Shown here one piece after another: positions 9,200 to 18,134 of a stretch of 37,103 nucleotides of DNA. A program made the position numbers and the translations under genes. Each line of letters starts with the position of its first letter. Within the stretch, counting starts at the first letter, position 1. The DNA comes from Pseudomonadota bacterium (GTDB taxonomy: Bacteria; Pseudomonadota; Alphaproteobacteria; Puniceispirillales; Marisalimonadaceae). Below the pieces are notes generated by a model. That model did no database searches and was not told where the DNA came from. It worked only from the letters and a program-made list of their open reading frames with translations. The DNA is taken from the NCBI GenBank assembly GCA_027625145.1, contig JAQBXK010000019.1, forward strand, positions 1-37,103, in the 5' to 3' direction.

Positions 9200-9781
9200 A
9201 TGAGAATAATCAGTGGAAAATTCAAAGGTCTAAACCTTCACTCTCCAAAAGATAATGAAATAAGACCTACTTCAGATAGATTAAGGGAATCTTTATTTTC
9301 AATAATTGGCTCTGAGAAATATAATACCAACATATTAAATGCGAATGTAATTGATATTTGCACTGGGACTGGAGCTCTTGGAATTGAAGCTTTATCAAGA
9401 GGAGCAAGTAATTTATTTTTAATAGATATGGCTCAAGACGCAATTGAAATTGTAAAAAAGAATATTTCAAAAATTAAACCTCAAAATATAGAAAATACTT
9501 TAATTCGTATAATTAAAGCAGATGCCAGAAAGCCATTCAAAAATATAAATATAGTTTTTGATATAGTATTTATAGATCCACCATATAACTCAAATATAAT
9601 TCAAGAATGTTTAATTAACCTAAAAGAACATAATCTTATTAATGCAGATAGTGTTATTTTTGCTGAAACAAGTAAAAATGAAATATTAGATTTGCCTGAT
9701 TTTGAAATATTAGAAACAAAAACATATGGTAAATCTAAATTAACTATAATTAAATTATTGGAATTAAGTTCTATTAAATAA
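9200..9781 (+). CDS. rsmD: 16S rRNA (guanine966-N2)-methyltransferase
   Basis: An AdoMet-dependent methyltransferase acting on G966 of 16S rRNA. The N-terminus MRIISGKFKGLNL and the segment IRPTSDRLRESLFSI are typical of RsmD. The AdoMet loop is DICTGTGALGIEALSRGA (about residues 51-68) and the catalytic motif is DPPY (near residue 126). Its 193 residues match the family. It follows rluB by 8 bases. Its last 18 bases (9764-9781) overlap the 3' end of the convergent mutL, so the two coding regions share DNA on opposite strands. Confidence 0.95.
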   Translation: MRIISGKFKGLNLHSPKDNEIRPTSDRLRESLFSIIGSEKYNTNILNANVIDICTGTGALGIEALSRGASNLFLIDMAQDAIEIVKKNISKIKPQNIENTLIRIIKADARKPFKNINIVFDIVFIDPPYNSNIIQECLINLKEHNLINADSVIFAETSKNEILDLPDFEILETKTYGKSKLTIIKLLELSSIK

Positions 9782-11560
9782 TTTCTCAATATCTTTTAAA
9801 GAAAGGCTTATGGATGTAGGTCTTCCATGATTACACTGGCCAGAATTTGGCGTGTTTTCCATTTCTCTTAATAACACGTTCATCTCATCATGATTTAATG
9901 CTCTTCCTGATCTAACTGATCTATGACATGCAATTGTTCCAAGTATTAAATCTATTTTAGCTTGATAAGATGAAGGCAAACCTGTGGATGACAAGTCATC
10001 TCCCAAGTCAGTAATTAATTGTTTTATGTCAGCATTTCCTATTATAGATGGCACCTCACGAACTATGATCATACCTTCTCCAAAGGGTTCTATTACAAAC
10101 CCTATTTCATTTAATAATAAAATATTTTCTTTGATAAAGGCTAAGGAAATCGGCTCAAGACTAATTACTTCTGGAAGAAGTAACATTTGTTTTTCAATTT
10201 TTTTATTTTCTCGAGCAGCTTTCATCTTTTCTAAAACTAATCTTTCGTGAGCTGCATGTTGATCTATTATTACAATACCATTTGAGTTTCTTGAAATAAT
10301 ATAATTTTTATTAAATTGAGCTAATGCAACTCCTAATGGATAATCTTTAGACTGATTAATATCTATATTTGCATCATTTCTTATTAAAGCTGAAACATCA
10401 TCTTGTGATGATCTAACTGGCTTAATTGATGGGCTTATATTTATGTTTTTTAACAATGACTGGGATAATAAATTGTCTTTATTATTTGATACAAATTGAT
10501 TGTCAAAACGATTTATTGCTTCTTTAGAAAGTTCCTGACTAGTTTGAGTAAAGTTAAAACTTAACTCTCTACTAATTGATCCAACAATTAAACTTCTAAT
10601 AAGAGCGTTATCTTGAAATCTAACTTCTGTTTTTCCAGGATGAACATTGACGTCTATAAAATCAGAAGGAACCTCAATAAATAAGCAAAATACAGGAAAC
10701 CTTCCTTTTGGCAATGTATCTCTATAAGCGGCTCTAATTGCACCAGACAAGTTTCTATCTTGTATAGTTCTTCCATTAACAAACAAGTGGTTTTGACTAT
10801 AGTTTGATTTATTTAAAGTTGGCAAACCTATAAAACCATGTAACTTTGCATGTTTTCGATCATTAATGATTTTAGTGTTATTGATATTAATTGACTCATT
10901 TACAAAATCTACGCCCATTATAGATGCAATTCTATTTGCAGTTGCATTCTCTGGATTTGTCTCAGCTCTAATGTTCAGTAATTCCTTACCATTTGCTTGT
11001 AATCTAAAGCCTATTAATGGATTAACTAAGGCTTGCTTCAAAATTATTTGGTGACAATAGCTATTTTCTACTTGAGAGGATTTTAAAAACTTTAGCCTAG
11101 CAGGTGTTGCATAAAATAATTTTCTTATTGTTATTATAGTACCTGATTGCCTTGAAGATGGATAAACCTCATTAACTTGACCGGCAATAACATCAATCGA
11201 CCAAGCGTCTTTTGAGTTTTTAGCCCTTGTCTGAATATTTAATTCGCTAACCGCTGCAATCGATGGCAAAGCCTCTCCTCTAAAACCAAGATGTTCTATA
11301 ATAACAAGATCATCACTAGGCAGTTTAGAAGTTGCATGCCTCTCTATAGCCAGAGGTAATTCATGTTTATTAATTCCTATTCCATTATCGGAAACAGAAA
11401 TTAAATGCTTACCTCCATCATCAATAATAATATCTATCTGAGAAGCTTGTGCATCAATTGAGTTTTCAACTAGCTCTTTTAAAGCTGAAGCAGGTCTTTC
11501 TACAACTTCTCCTGCTGCGATTTGATTTATAAGGTTTTCTGGAAGTCGTCTGATTTCCAT
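9764..11560 (-). CDS. mutL: DNA mismatch repair protein MutL, with endonuclease motif
   Basis: Couples mismatch recognition by MutS to strand removal. The N-terminal GHKL ATPase domain shows LINQIAAGEVVERPASALKE, DNGIGI and GFRGEALPSI within the first 105 residues. After a variable linker at about 340-400, the C-terminal domain carries DQHAAHERLVLE (433-444), which fits the DQHA(X)2E(X)4E endonuclease motif of MutL proteins that nick DNA themselves, plus ACHRSVRSG and CNHGRPT near the end, both part of the metal site. E. coli MutL, which relies on MutH, lacks this motif. AAGGA lies 7 bases before the ATG. It is the last gene of the ribF-ileS-lspA-bamF-mutL run, 12 bases after bamF, and its 3' end overlaps rsmD by 18 bp. 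Confidence 0.97.
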   Translation of the reverse strand: MEIRRLPENLINQIAAGEVVERPASALKELVENSIDAQASQIDIIIDDGGKHLISVSDNGIGINKHELPLAIERHATSKLPSDDLVIIEHLGFRGEALPSIAAVSELNIQTRAKNSKDAWSIDVIAGQVNEVYPSSRQSGTIITIRKLFYATPARLKFLKSSQVENSYCHQIILKQALVNPLIGFRLQANGKELLNIRAETNPENATANRIASIMGVDFVNESININNTKIINDRKHAKLHGFIGLPTLNKSNYSQNHLFVNGRTIQDRNLSGAIRAAYRDTLPKGRFPVFCLFIEVPSDFIDVNVHPGKTEVRFQDNALIRSLIVGSISRELSFNFTQTSQELSKEAINRFDNQFVSNNKDNLLSQSLLKNINISPSIKPVRSSQDDVSALIRNDANIDINQSKDYPLGVALAQFNKNYIISRNSNGIVIIDQHAAHERLVLEKMKAARENKKIEKQMLLLPEVISLEPISLAFIKENILLLNEIGFVIEPFGEGMIIVREVPSIIGNADIKQLITDLGDDLSSTGLPSSYQAKIDLILGTIACHRSVRSGRALNHDEMNVLLREMENTPNSGQCNHGRPTSISLSLKDIEKLFNRT

Positions 11561-11572
11561 TTTAAATCCTTG

Positions 11573-12103
11573 TTACTTTATGAGCATGGATTTACCAGAA
11601 CTTTTTTCAATAGCAGGAGAAGCTTCTTCATTTATCGGCTTACCTGAAAGTTTATTATTTCTTATCCTTAAAGCTTCTTTTTTAGTATCAAGGACAACTC
11701 CAATCTCTGGGATTGTACCAAATAATTGTTGTATACCAGTTTGTTCACTAATCGCTATTCCGATATTTTCTTCTTCAACTATTTTTCGTATATCTTTTGG
11801 CACATCTTCAGATTCAAATAATTTTATAAAACTATTAGGAGAATTCTTATTTTTTTGGTCCTTAATATTAAATGTTTTATTAAGAGAAATATTTTGATCT
11901 ATATTATTTTTTTCATTACTTATTATCATTTCTGGATCTATTCCATACCCAGGAGGGACAACAAGTGAAGGCGTCATACCAATAGAAAATTCATCCGGGA
12001 CTGATTTTTCCTTTCCTAGAGCTACTCTTAGATCTGTGCAACTAGACACAGATAGAACTGTAGGAAGTAATATAATAAAAATCTTAGCTAACTTATTTTT
12101 CAT
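11573..12103 (-). CDS. bamF: DUF3035 / BamF-like outer-membrane lipoprotein
   Basis: A 176-residue predicted lipoprotein. I use the ATG at 12103 because GAAGG lies 8 bases upstream and the protein then starts with a lipoprotein signal peptide, MKNKLAKIFIILLPTVLSVSSC, with Cys22 as the lipidated residue; the open frame extends to 12154 without support. The following segment (VPDEF...GMTPSLVVPPGYGIDP) is the recognisable core of the alphaproteobacterial DUF3035 family, whose Caulobacter member BamF belongs to the beta-barrel assembly machine. The rest is polar and probably disordered. Its start overlaps the lspA stop by 11 bases, so the lipoprotein is likely translated in step with the signal peptidase that should process it. 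The family call is good; the BamF role is by analogy. Confidence 0.8.
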   Translation of the reverse strand: MKNKLAKIFIILLPTVLSVSSCTDLRVALGKEKSVPDEFSIGMTPSLVVPPGYGIDPEMIISNEKNNIDQNISLNKTFNIKDQKNKNSPNSFIKLFESEDVPKDIRKIVEEENIGIAISEQTGIQQLFGTIPEIGVVLDTKKEALRIRNNKLSGKPINEEASPAIEKSSGKSMLIK

Positions 12104-12581
12104 AGTATGAACCTTCGATAGAAAAAAATTGATTAAAAAGAAACAACGATGCACCTATAAATATTATTGTATCAGCAAGGTTAAATGCTGGCCAGTGGAA
12201 ATCATTTATATGAAAATCAATAAAATCTACTACCTTTCCATATATTATCCTGTCAATAGCGTTTCCTATAGCACCACTTGATATTAACATAAAACCGAAA
12301 GATGAGTATCTTGGTAACTTAAAAGAAGACCATATTAGCCATGCACCCATAATAAAGGCAAACGCAGTAAATCCATAGCGACCTAATTCTCCTGAATCTT
12401 GAAAAAATCCAAATGAAATTCCTTTATTCCAAACTGGAGTCATAGATAAAAAAGATGATATTTCTATTGATTTAAATTCAATAAATAGATTTTCTATCGC
12501 CCATTGTTTAGTTAATTGATCAAGAACAATAAATACAATAAAAATTAAAATAAGATTGAATATACCAATATTTTTTTTCAT
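12093..12581 (-). CDS. lspA: Lipoprotein signal peptidase (signal peptidase II)
   Basis: An inner-membrane aspartyl protease that cleaves prolipoprotein signal peptides before the lipidated Cys. Four hydrophobic segments fit the family, as do 162 residues. Motifs present are DQLTKQWA near residue 21, NKGISFGFF, and the two catalytic aspartates in GNAIDRI (near 107) and FNLADTIIF (near 135). It starts 4 bases after the ileS stop in the widespread ribF-ileS-lspA order, and its end overlaps the start of the lipoprotein gene bamF. Confidence 0.96.
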   Translation of the reverse strand: MKKNIGIFNLILIFIVFIVLDQLTKQWAIENLFIEFKSIEISSFLSMTPVWNKGISFGFFQDSGELGRYGFTAFAFIMGAWLIWSSFKLPRYSSFGFMLISSGAIGNAIDRIIYGKVVDFIDFHINDFHWPAFNLADTIIFIGASLFLFNQFFSIEGSYYEK

Positions 12582-12585
12582 TTAA

Positions 12586-15351
12586 TTAACTTTTAATAAC
12601 GCTTTTACATCTGTTACATATCTCAGCATTATCATTCACTTCTTGAACAACTTTCCAACACCTTAAACATTTTCCACCTGATGCAAGCTCAACCTTTACA
12701 TCAAATATATCTTTCTTGGTTTTATTTGATTGCATATCAACATCTGAACAAATAAATAAATCAGGTAAGTTTAAATTTATTAGTTCATTAAAAGTATTCT
12801 CGTCTGTATGAATAATAACCTTTGCTTGTAAACTTGAACCAAGTAATCCTTCTTTTCGCTTTCCTTCAATAGCGGTTGTAACAATTGATCTAAGTTCTCT
12901 AATATTAGTCCATCTTTTTCCAATTAATTGATTAAACCAACTTTTCTCTGGCTTATAGTAAGTCTGAAGATGAACTGAATTTTCTGGATCATTATACCTG
13001 CTTTGCCAAGCCTCTTCAGAAGTAAAACATAAAATTGGAGCTAGCCAAGTTGTTAATGAATTGAATAGAATATCCATTACAGTTCTACATGCTCTTCTTT
13101 CTTTACCATCTAATTCTTCACAATATAAAGTGTCTTTTCTAATATCAAAATAAAATGCAGATAAATCAACTGCACAAAAATTATGAATATCTGTATAAAT
13201 ATCATGTAAATTAAATTTCTTTGTATTTTCCTCTATCTTGATACTTAATTCAGCAACTCTATGCAAAACCCATTGTTCTAATTCTGGCATTTGATTAAAT
13301 TCAATCTTTTCTTTTTCTTCAAATCCATTTAGCCCGCCTAAGAGATACCTAAGAGTATTCCTTAATCTCCTATAGTGATCTGAATGCCTTACAAGAATTT
13401 CTTTTCCTATTCTCAAATCATCATAATAGTCAGATCCAACAACCCACAAACGAAGAACATCTGCACCAAATTCATTTATAACTGATTGTGGTGCGGTGAT
13501 ATTACCAAGAGATTTTGACATTTTACGACCTTGTTGATCAAGAACAAAACCATGAGTTAAAACTGCATCATATGGAGCTCTTCCTCTAGTTCCACAACTT
13601 TCAAGTAACGAAGAATGAAACCAACCTCTATGTTGATCTGTCCCTTCTAAATATAATGAGGCAGGCCAAAATAAATCCTCTCTCTCCTCTAATACAAAGG
13701 CGTGAGTAGAACCTGAATCAAACCATACATCAGCTATATCCATTACTGCTTCATATTCATCAGGGTTATATTTTGATCCAAGAAAAAATGAAGCTGGCTT
13801 TTGAAACCAAGCGTCAGCTCCTTCAATTCTAAAGGCTTCTACGACCCTATCTATAACCTCTTGATCTCTAAGTGGTTCTTGTGTTTTTTTATTAACAAAA
13901 ATACCTAATGGAACACCCCATGCTCTTTGACGAGAAATACACCAGTCAGGTCTGTCTTCAATCATTTTTGTTATACGGTTTGCCCCTTGTGGAGGGAAAA
14001 AAGTAGTTTCTTTAAGCGATTTAAGAGCAGTATTTCTTAAATTATTAGTTTCCATTGAAATAAACCATTGGGGAGTTGTTCTAAAAACTAGTGGCGCCTT
14101 TGATCTCCAACTATGTGGATAGGAATGATTTAAAGAACCTCTTCCTATTAATCCACCATGTTCAGACATTATATCTGCAATTTTCTCATTATCCTTTAGT
14201 ACTCTAAGTCCACCTAAAAGTGGTAAATCCGGGTCTAAAATTCCGTTATCAGAAACTGTTTCAGGTATAGGCAAGTTATTCTTTTTACCAAGTTCAAAAT
14301 CATCTGCCCCATGCCCAGGAGCAATGTGAACAAATCCAGTTCCTTGATCTGTTGTTACAAAATCGGCTTCTAGTAAAACAACATCATAATCATATCCAAA
14401 TCCTCTAAGTGGGTGAGCTAATATAATACCTTCCAGCTCTTCACCTTTCAAATCGCCAACAACTTCAAATTCTTCAACTAACAATTCTTTAACCACCGTA
14501 TCTAGTAACTTAGAAGCTACAACAATCTGGTCTCCAATTTTTGCTAATGAGAGATCTTGAACTTTTTTAATTTTAACTAATGAATAATCAATATCTTTAC
14601 CATAAGCTACAGCCCTATTTCCAGGCATTGTCCATGGAGTTGTTGTCCATATTATAACTTCATAACCTTTTAAAGCTTCTAATTTAGTTTGAATAATTGA
14701 AAATCTGGCAAATATAGTAGTACTTGTATGATCATGATATTCTATTTCGGCCTCAGCAAGAGCTGTTTTTTCAACGGGTGACCACATAACTGGCTTTACG
14801 CCCCGATATAAGCTTCCATCCATCAGAAATTTCCCAATCTCAGACATAATAATTGCCTCAGATTCATATTTCATAGTAGCATATGGGTTTTCCCAATCAC
14901 CATATATACCTAATCTTTGAAATTCTTCAGATTGAATGTCCATCCAATTTTGAGCAAAATCTCTACACTCTTTTCTGAATTCAACAACTGGGATATCGTC
15001 TTTATTTTTTTTCTTTTTTCTATAATTTTCTTCTATCTTCCATTCGATTGGCAATCCATGACAATCCCATCCAGGGACGTAATTGGCATTTTTTCCTAGC
15101 ATCGATTGCGAGCGGTTAATTACATCCTTTAAAATTTTATTAAGCGCATGTCCTATATGTAAATTCCCATTAGCATAAGGCGGTCCATCATGAAGAATAA
15201 AAGGTTCAGAATCTTTTCTTTGCTCTCTTAATTTTTTATATAATTCTGTTTCTTTCCATAACTTTAATATTTGAGGCTCTTTAACGGGCAAGCCAGCTCT
15301 CATAGAAAAATCTGTTTTTGGCAAATATACAGTATCTTTATAATTAGTCAT
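12586..15351 (-). CDS. ileS: Isoleucine--tRNA ligase
   Basis: A class I aminoacyl-tRNA synthetase charging tRNA-Ile, with an editing domain against valine. At 921 residues it is a full-length bacterial enzyme. The HIGH motif is at residues 65-68 (GNLHIGHALNK), the catalytic WCISRQRAWGVPLG segment lies in the middle, and KMSKSLGN around residue 600 is the second ATP-binding signature. The C-terminus has a zinc site of two Cys pairs (CLRCW and CNRC). It is 64 bases downstream of ribF and 4 bases upstream of lspA on the minus strand. Confidence 0.98.
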   Translation of the reverse strand: MTNYKDTVYLPKTDFSMRAGLPVKEPQILKLWKETELYKKLREQRKDSEPFILHDGPPYANGNLHIGHALNKILKDVINRSQSMLGKNANYVPGWDCHGLPIEWKIEENYRKKKKNKDDIPVVEFRKECRDFAQNWMDIQSEEFQRLGIYGDWENPYATMKYESEAIIMSEIGKFLMDGSLYRGVKPVMWSPVEKTALAEAEIEYHDHTSTTIFARFSIIQTKLEALKGYEVIIWTTTPWTMPGNRAVAYGKDIDYSLVKIKKVQDLSLAKIGDQIVVASKLLDTVVKELLVEEFEVVGDLKGEELEGIILAHPLRGFGYDYDVVLLEADFVTTDQGTGFVHIAPGHGADDFELGKKNNLPIPETVSDNGILDPDLPLLGGLRVLKDNEKIADIMSEHGGLIGRGSLNHSYPHSWRSKAPLVFRTTPQWFISMETNNLRNTALKSLKETTFFPPQGANRITKMIEDRPDWCISRQRAWGVPLGIFVNKKTQEPLRDQEVIDRVVEAFRIEGADAWFQKPASFFLGSKYNPDEYEAVMDIADVWFDSGSTHAFVLEEREDLFWPASLYLEGTDQHRGWFHSSLLESCGTRGRAPYDAVLTHGFVLDQQGRKMSKSLGNITAPQSVINEFGADVLRLWVVGSDYYDDLRIGKEILVRHSDHYRRLRNTLRYLLGGLNGFEEKEKIEFNQMPELEQWVLHRVAELSIKIEENTKKFNLHDIYTDIHNFCAVDLSAFYFDIRKDTLYCEELDGKERRACRTVMDILFNSLTTWLAPILCFTSEEAWQSRYNDPENSVHLQTYYKPEKSWFNQLIGKRWTNIRELRSIVTTAIEGKRKEGLLGSSLQAKVIIHTDENTFNELINLNLPDLFICSDVDMQSNKTKKDIFDVKVELASGGKCLRCWKVVQEVNDNAEICNRCKSVIKS

Positions 15352-15415
15352 TAATTCTTCTCTTTGTTATCAAATAATCATTATCAAGCTTATTAGGGAA
15401 GCTTTATTAAATAAA

Positions 15416-16414
15416 TTATTTTAATTTATGGAATTCACATGCCTTATTAGTATCAATTGCTATCTGTTCTTTTAATTCATTTAAAGAGTTAAATTTCTTT
15501 TCTGCTCTTATAAAACTCAATAATTCAACTTTTACTCTTTTACCATAAAGATTTGTATCAGTATTGTTATTTTTAAAATCTATAATGTGAGTTTCTATAT
15601 TTATAGAATCACCTGATACCGTTGGTCTTGTTCCAATGTTTGAAATAGATGGTAGCCATTCTATTTCATTATCAATGTTAGTATCTGTTATGACTTTCAG
15701 TCTTGTAACATAAACACCTAAAGGTGGCTTTAAAAAGTATTCCATATCAACATTTGCCGTTGGAAATCCTAAATCTCTTCCTTTTTGTTTACCAAGAATA
15801 ACTTTTCCAGTAACACACCAATTTCTTCCTAAAAGTTTTTTTACTTCATTTAACTCTCCAGCTTTAATTAAGCTTCTAATTACTTGGGAGCTGATAATTT
15901 CATCTTGTACATCATTACTATTTTTAATTTTTTTGACTTGAACTAAGTCAATTCCAAAAACCTCTAATCCGATTTTCTTACCAAGGTCTTTTCCAATATC
16001 TATATTGCCTTCTCTGTTTTTACCAAACTTAAAATTTACACCTGCAAACATTTTTTTAACACGAAAAGCTTTTGATAAAACATTCAATAAAAATTCATTT
16101 GGATTTAAGTTTTTTAATTGCTCGTTAAATTCTATTATTATTAAATAATCAACGCCAAGCTTAGATAATTGATATTTTTTTTCTTGATCATCTAACAGTT
16201 TAAACGAAGAGTTTTTAGAACTAAAAAATTCTCTTGGATGTGGTGAAAATGTAACAACACCAAAAGATAAATTATTTTCTTTGGCTTTTATTTTTGCTGC
16301 TTCTAAAAGTCTTGCATGCCCTAGATGAACTCCATCAAAATTTCCAATAGCTATAATAATATCTTCATTAATTTGAGAGATATTATCACCATATTTCCAA
16401 TTTATAGTTTTCAT
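15416..16414 (-). CDS. ribF: Bifunctional riboflavin kinase / FAD synthetase
   Basis: Phosphorylates riboflavin to FMN and adenylates FMN to FAD. The N-terminal adenylyltransferase domain has GNFDGVHLGHARLL near residue 23 and VVTFSPHPREFF; the C-terminal flavokinase domain has GKQKGRDLGFPTANV near 209 and GVYVTR. The C-terminal segment ELLSFIRAEKKFNSLNELKEQIAID is typical. The 332-residue length is normal. AAGG precedes the ATG by about 6 bases. As first gene of the minus-strand operon it probably carries the operon's promoter in the 178-base gap shared with mscS. I saw no FMN riboswitch there. Confidence 0.96.
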   Translation of the reverse strand: MKTINWKYGDNISQINEDIIIAIGNFDGVHLGHARLLEAAKIKAKENNLSFGVVTFSPHPREFFSSKNSSFKLLDDQEKKYQLSKLGVDYLIIIEFNEQLKNLNPNEFLLNVLSKAFRVKKMFAGVNFKFGKNREGNIDIGKDLGKKIGLEVFGIDLVQVKKIKNSNDVQDEIISSQVIRSLIKAGELNEVKKLLGRNWCVTGKVILGKQKGRDLGFPTANVDMEYFLKPPLGVYVTRLKVITDTNIDNEIEWLPSISNIGTRPTVSGDSINIETHIIDFKNNNTDTNLYGKRVKVELLSFIRAEKKFNSLNELKEQIAIDTNKACEFHKLK

Positions 16415-16506
16415 AAAAACCTTATACCCTCTTTAGGAATTTAAACTCAAGTTCATATGTGATTAATTTAATCAAAATAGTACAATTTAAAAAAATAATC
16501 ATATTT

Positions 16507-16536
16507 TTGTATTAAGAAAATATAAAAATGTATAAA
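16507..16536 (+). promoter_or_regulatory. Possible promoter of the mscS-chaC pair
   Basis: TTGTAT at 16507-16512 and TATAAA at 16531-16536 are 18 bases apart, in the 178-base gap between ribF and mscS. The -35 is a poor match and the region is nearly all A/T, so the call is tentative. No other structure was found in this gap. Confidence 0.3.
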
Positions 16537-16592
16537 ATAAGAACTATAAATTATAAAAACTATTTTTTATTGCGTAATCGGAGCTTCAGTTA

Positions 16593-17435
16593 ATGAATGA
16601 AAAAATGAATATAGACTTTGAGATTGTTTCAAACTTAATAGATAGCACAATTCATATTTTTGTTACATATGCAGGTCAAGTTCTGGGCGCAACAATTATT
16701 CTAATATTGGGCTTCTATTTCGCCGGAAAACTTAGTGGAATTGCAAGAAAAAACTTAAGCTTATTTAACAAAATTGATCCTTTAATAGTCCCAATTATTG
16801 GCAATGTAATAAGATACGGCATTATTATAATTACATTAATAGCTGTATTAGGCCAATTTGGCGTTCAAACTACTTCTATAATTGCAATCTTAGGTGCAGC
16901 TGGCTTAGCGATTGGTTTAGCTCTTCAAGGAACTTTATCAAATGTAGCGGCTGGAGTTATGTTATTACTACTAAGACCTTTTACAACTGGTGATTGGGTA
17001 GAAACTGGAGGTGTTTCTGGAACTATCAAAGAAGTAGGTCTATTCACAACAATTATTAATACATTTGATAACGTATATGTCTCTATTCCTAATTCTAGTA
17101 TTTGGAATAGTACTATTACTAATCACTCCCATTATAAAACTAGGCGTATCGATGTGGATATAGGTATACATTATGACACAGATTTAGAATTAGCTTCTAA
17201 AGTTTTATTACAACTTGGAGAAGATGAAAGAGTTTTAAATGATCCAAACGCTCCACAGTTCCTTGTTATAAAATATGATGACAGCTCAATTGTGGTTAGA
17301 CTTAGGTTATATGCTCATACTAAAGATTGGTTTGCATTATATTCTGACTTAATGAAAAGATTAAAACCTGCATTAGATAAAGCAGGCATTGAAATACCAT
17401 ACCCACATAGAGTTATTACTTCAAAAAGCGATTGA
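16593..17435 (+). CDS. mscS: Small-conductance mechanosensitive channel, MscS family
   Basis: An inner-membrane channel that opens under membrane tension to release solutes on hypo-osmotic shock. The 280 residues match E. coli MscS. Three N-terminal hydrophobic segments (about 25-45, 65-85 and 92-125) lead into the pore helix TM3, rich in Gly/Ala (GAAGLAIGLALQGTLSNVAAG), followed by the MscS signature RPFTTGDWVETGGVSGTIKEV and IPNSSIWNSTITN. The cytoplasmic vestibule domain follows. CGGAG at 16579-16583 supports the ATG. The stop codon is 2 bases from the chaC ATG, so the two genes are very likely cotranscribed. Confidence 0.94.
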   Translation: MNEKMNIDFEIVSNLIDSTIHIFVTYAGQVLGATIILILGFYFAGKLSGIARKNLSLFNKIDPLIVPIIGNVIRYGIIIITLIAVLGQFGVQTTSIIAILGAAGLAIGLALQGTLSNVAAGVMLLLLRPFTTGDWVETGGVSGTIKEVGLFTTIINTFDNVYVSIPNSSIWNSTITNHSHYKTRRIDVDIGIHYDTDLELASKVLLQLGEDERVLNDPNAPQFLVIKYDDSSIVVRLRLYAHTKDWFALYSDLMKRLKPALDKAGIEIPYPHRVITSKSD

Positions 17436-17437
17436 TA

Positions 17438-18130
17438 ATGTCTACTACAAAAAAAATTAATGATGGTTTGATTAAACTTACAAGAGAAAATATATCTCAG
17501 GGACATCTTGGAGAAACCATTAGAAATATTCCAGGAAGTGATAAAGTTCTATCAGATGAAGATTTGGTTAGAGAAAGAAGAAGAATTATCCCCGATAATG
17601 GAATTGGTGAAGATATATACATATTTGCATATGGATCGTTATTGTGGAATCCAACTGTAGAGTATGAAAAGCAATGTATTGCTAAAATATTTGGTTTCCA
17701 TAGAAGTTTTTGTATGAAAACTAAGTTAGGTAGGGGCTCATTTGAAAATCCAGGATTAATGTTGGGTTTAGATAAAGGTGGTTCATGTAAGGGATCAGCA
17801 TTTAAATTAAAAAAAAAAACAGCTATTATAAACATAGATATTTTATTTAGAAGAGAAATGGTAACAGGAGCTTATAGACCTAAACTTTTAAAAACCAAGC
17901 TTGAAAGCGGAGAAACTGTTTTATCTTTAGCTTTTACCGTTGATAAAAAACATAAAAATTATTTCCCTAAAAACACACCTAAAATTAAAGCTAATTTAAT
18001 TTCTAAAGCTCATGGTTTTTTAGGAAGTTGTGAAGAATATTTAAATAATACTCTAGAAAGCTTATCAGAATTAAATATCACAGATAATGAAATGAATAGT
18101 ATTTCTTATTTTTTAAAAAAAAATAAATAG
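17438..18130 (+). CDS. chaC: ChaC-like glutathione-specific gamma-glutamylcyclotransferase
   Basis: Predicted to split glutathione into 5-oxoproline and Cys-Gly in the cytoplasm. The substrate-binding signature FAYGSLLWNPTVEY is near residue 64, and the catalytic Glu should be the one in FRREMVTGAYRP near residue 135, where ChaC proteins have RRExxxGaYxP. The 230-residue length fits ChaC. I use the ATG at 17438; a TTG two codons earlier is in frame but overlaps the mscS stop. The pairing with an osmotic channel suggests a stress context, but this is inference. It ends 4 bases from the convergent GMC oxidoreductase gene. Confidence 0.88.
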   Translation: MSTTKKINDGLIKLTRENISQGHLGETIRNIPGSDKVLSDEDLVRERRRIIPDNGIGEDIYIFAYGSLLWNPTVEYEKQCIAKIFGFHRSFCMKTKLGRGSFENPGLMLGLDKGGSCKGSAFKLKKKTAIINIDILFRREMVTGAYRPKLLKTKLESGETVLSLAFTVDKKHKNYFPKNTPKIKANLISKAHGFLGSCEEYLNNTLESLSELNITDNEMNSISYFLKKNK

Positions 18131-18134
18131 TAAA

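Noticed and set aside
11580-11897. 105-residue plus-strand frame over bamF
   Set aside because: It is antisense to a recognisable lipoprotein gene, with no ribosome site or family features.
15380-15410. Paired AAGCTT sequences between ribF and ileS as a terminator
   Set aside because: They are short 6-base palindromes without a T-run in the direction of transcription, inside what is probably one operon.
16415-16592. FMN riboswitch upstream of ribF
   Set aside because: The gap is almost pure A/T with none of the conserved G/C-rich helices of an RFN element.
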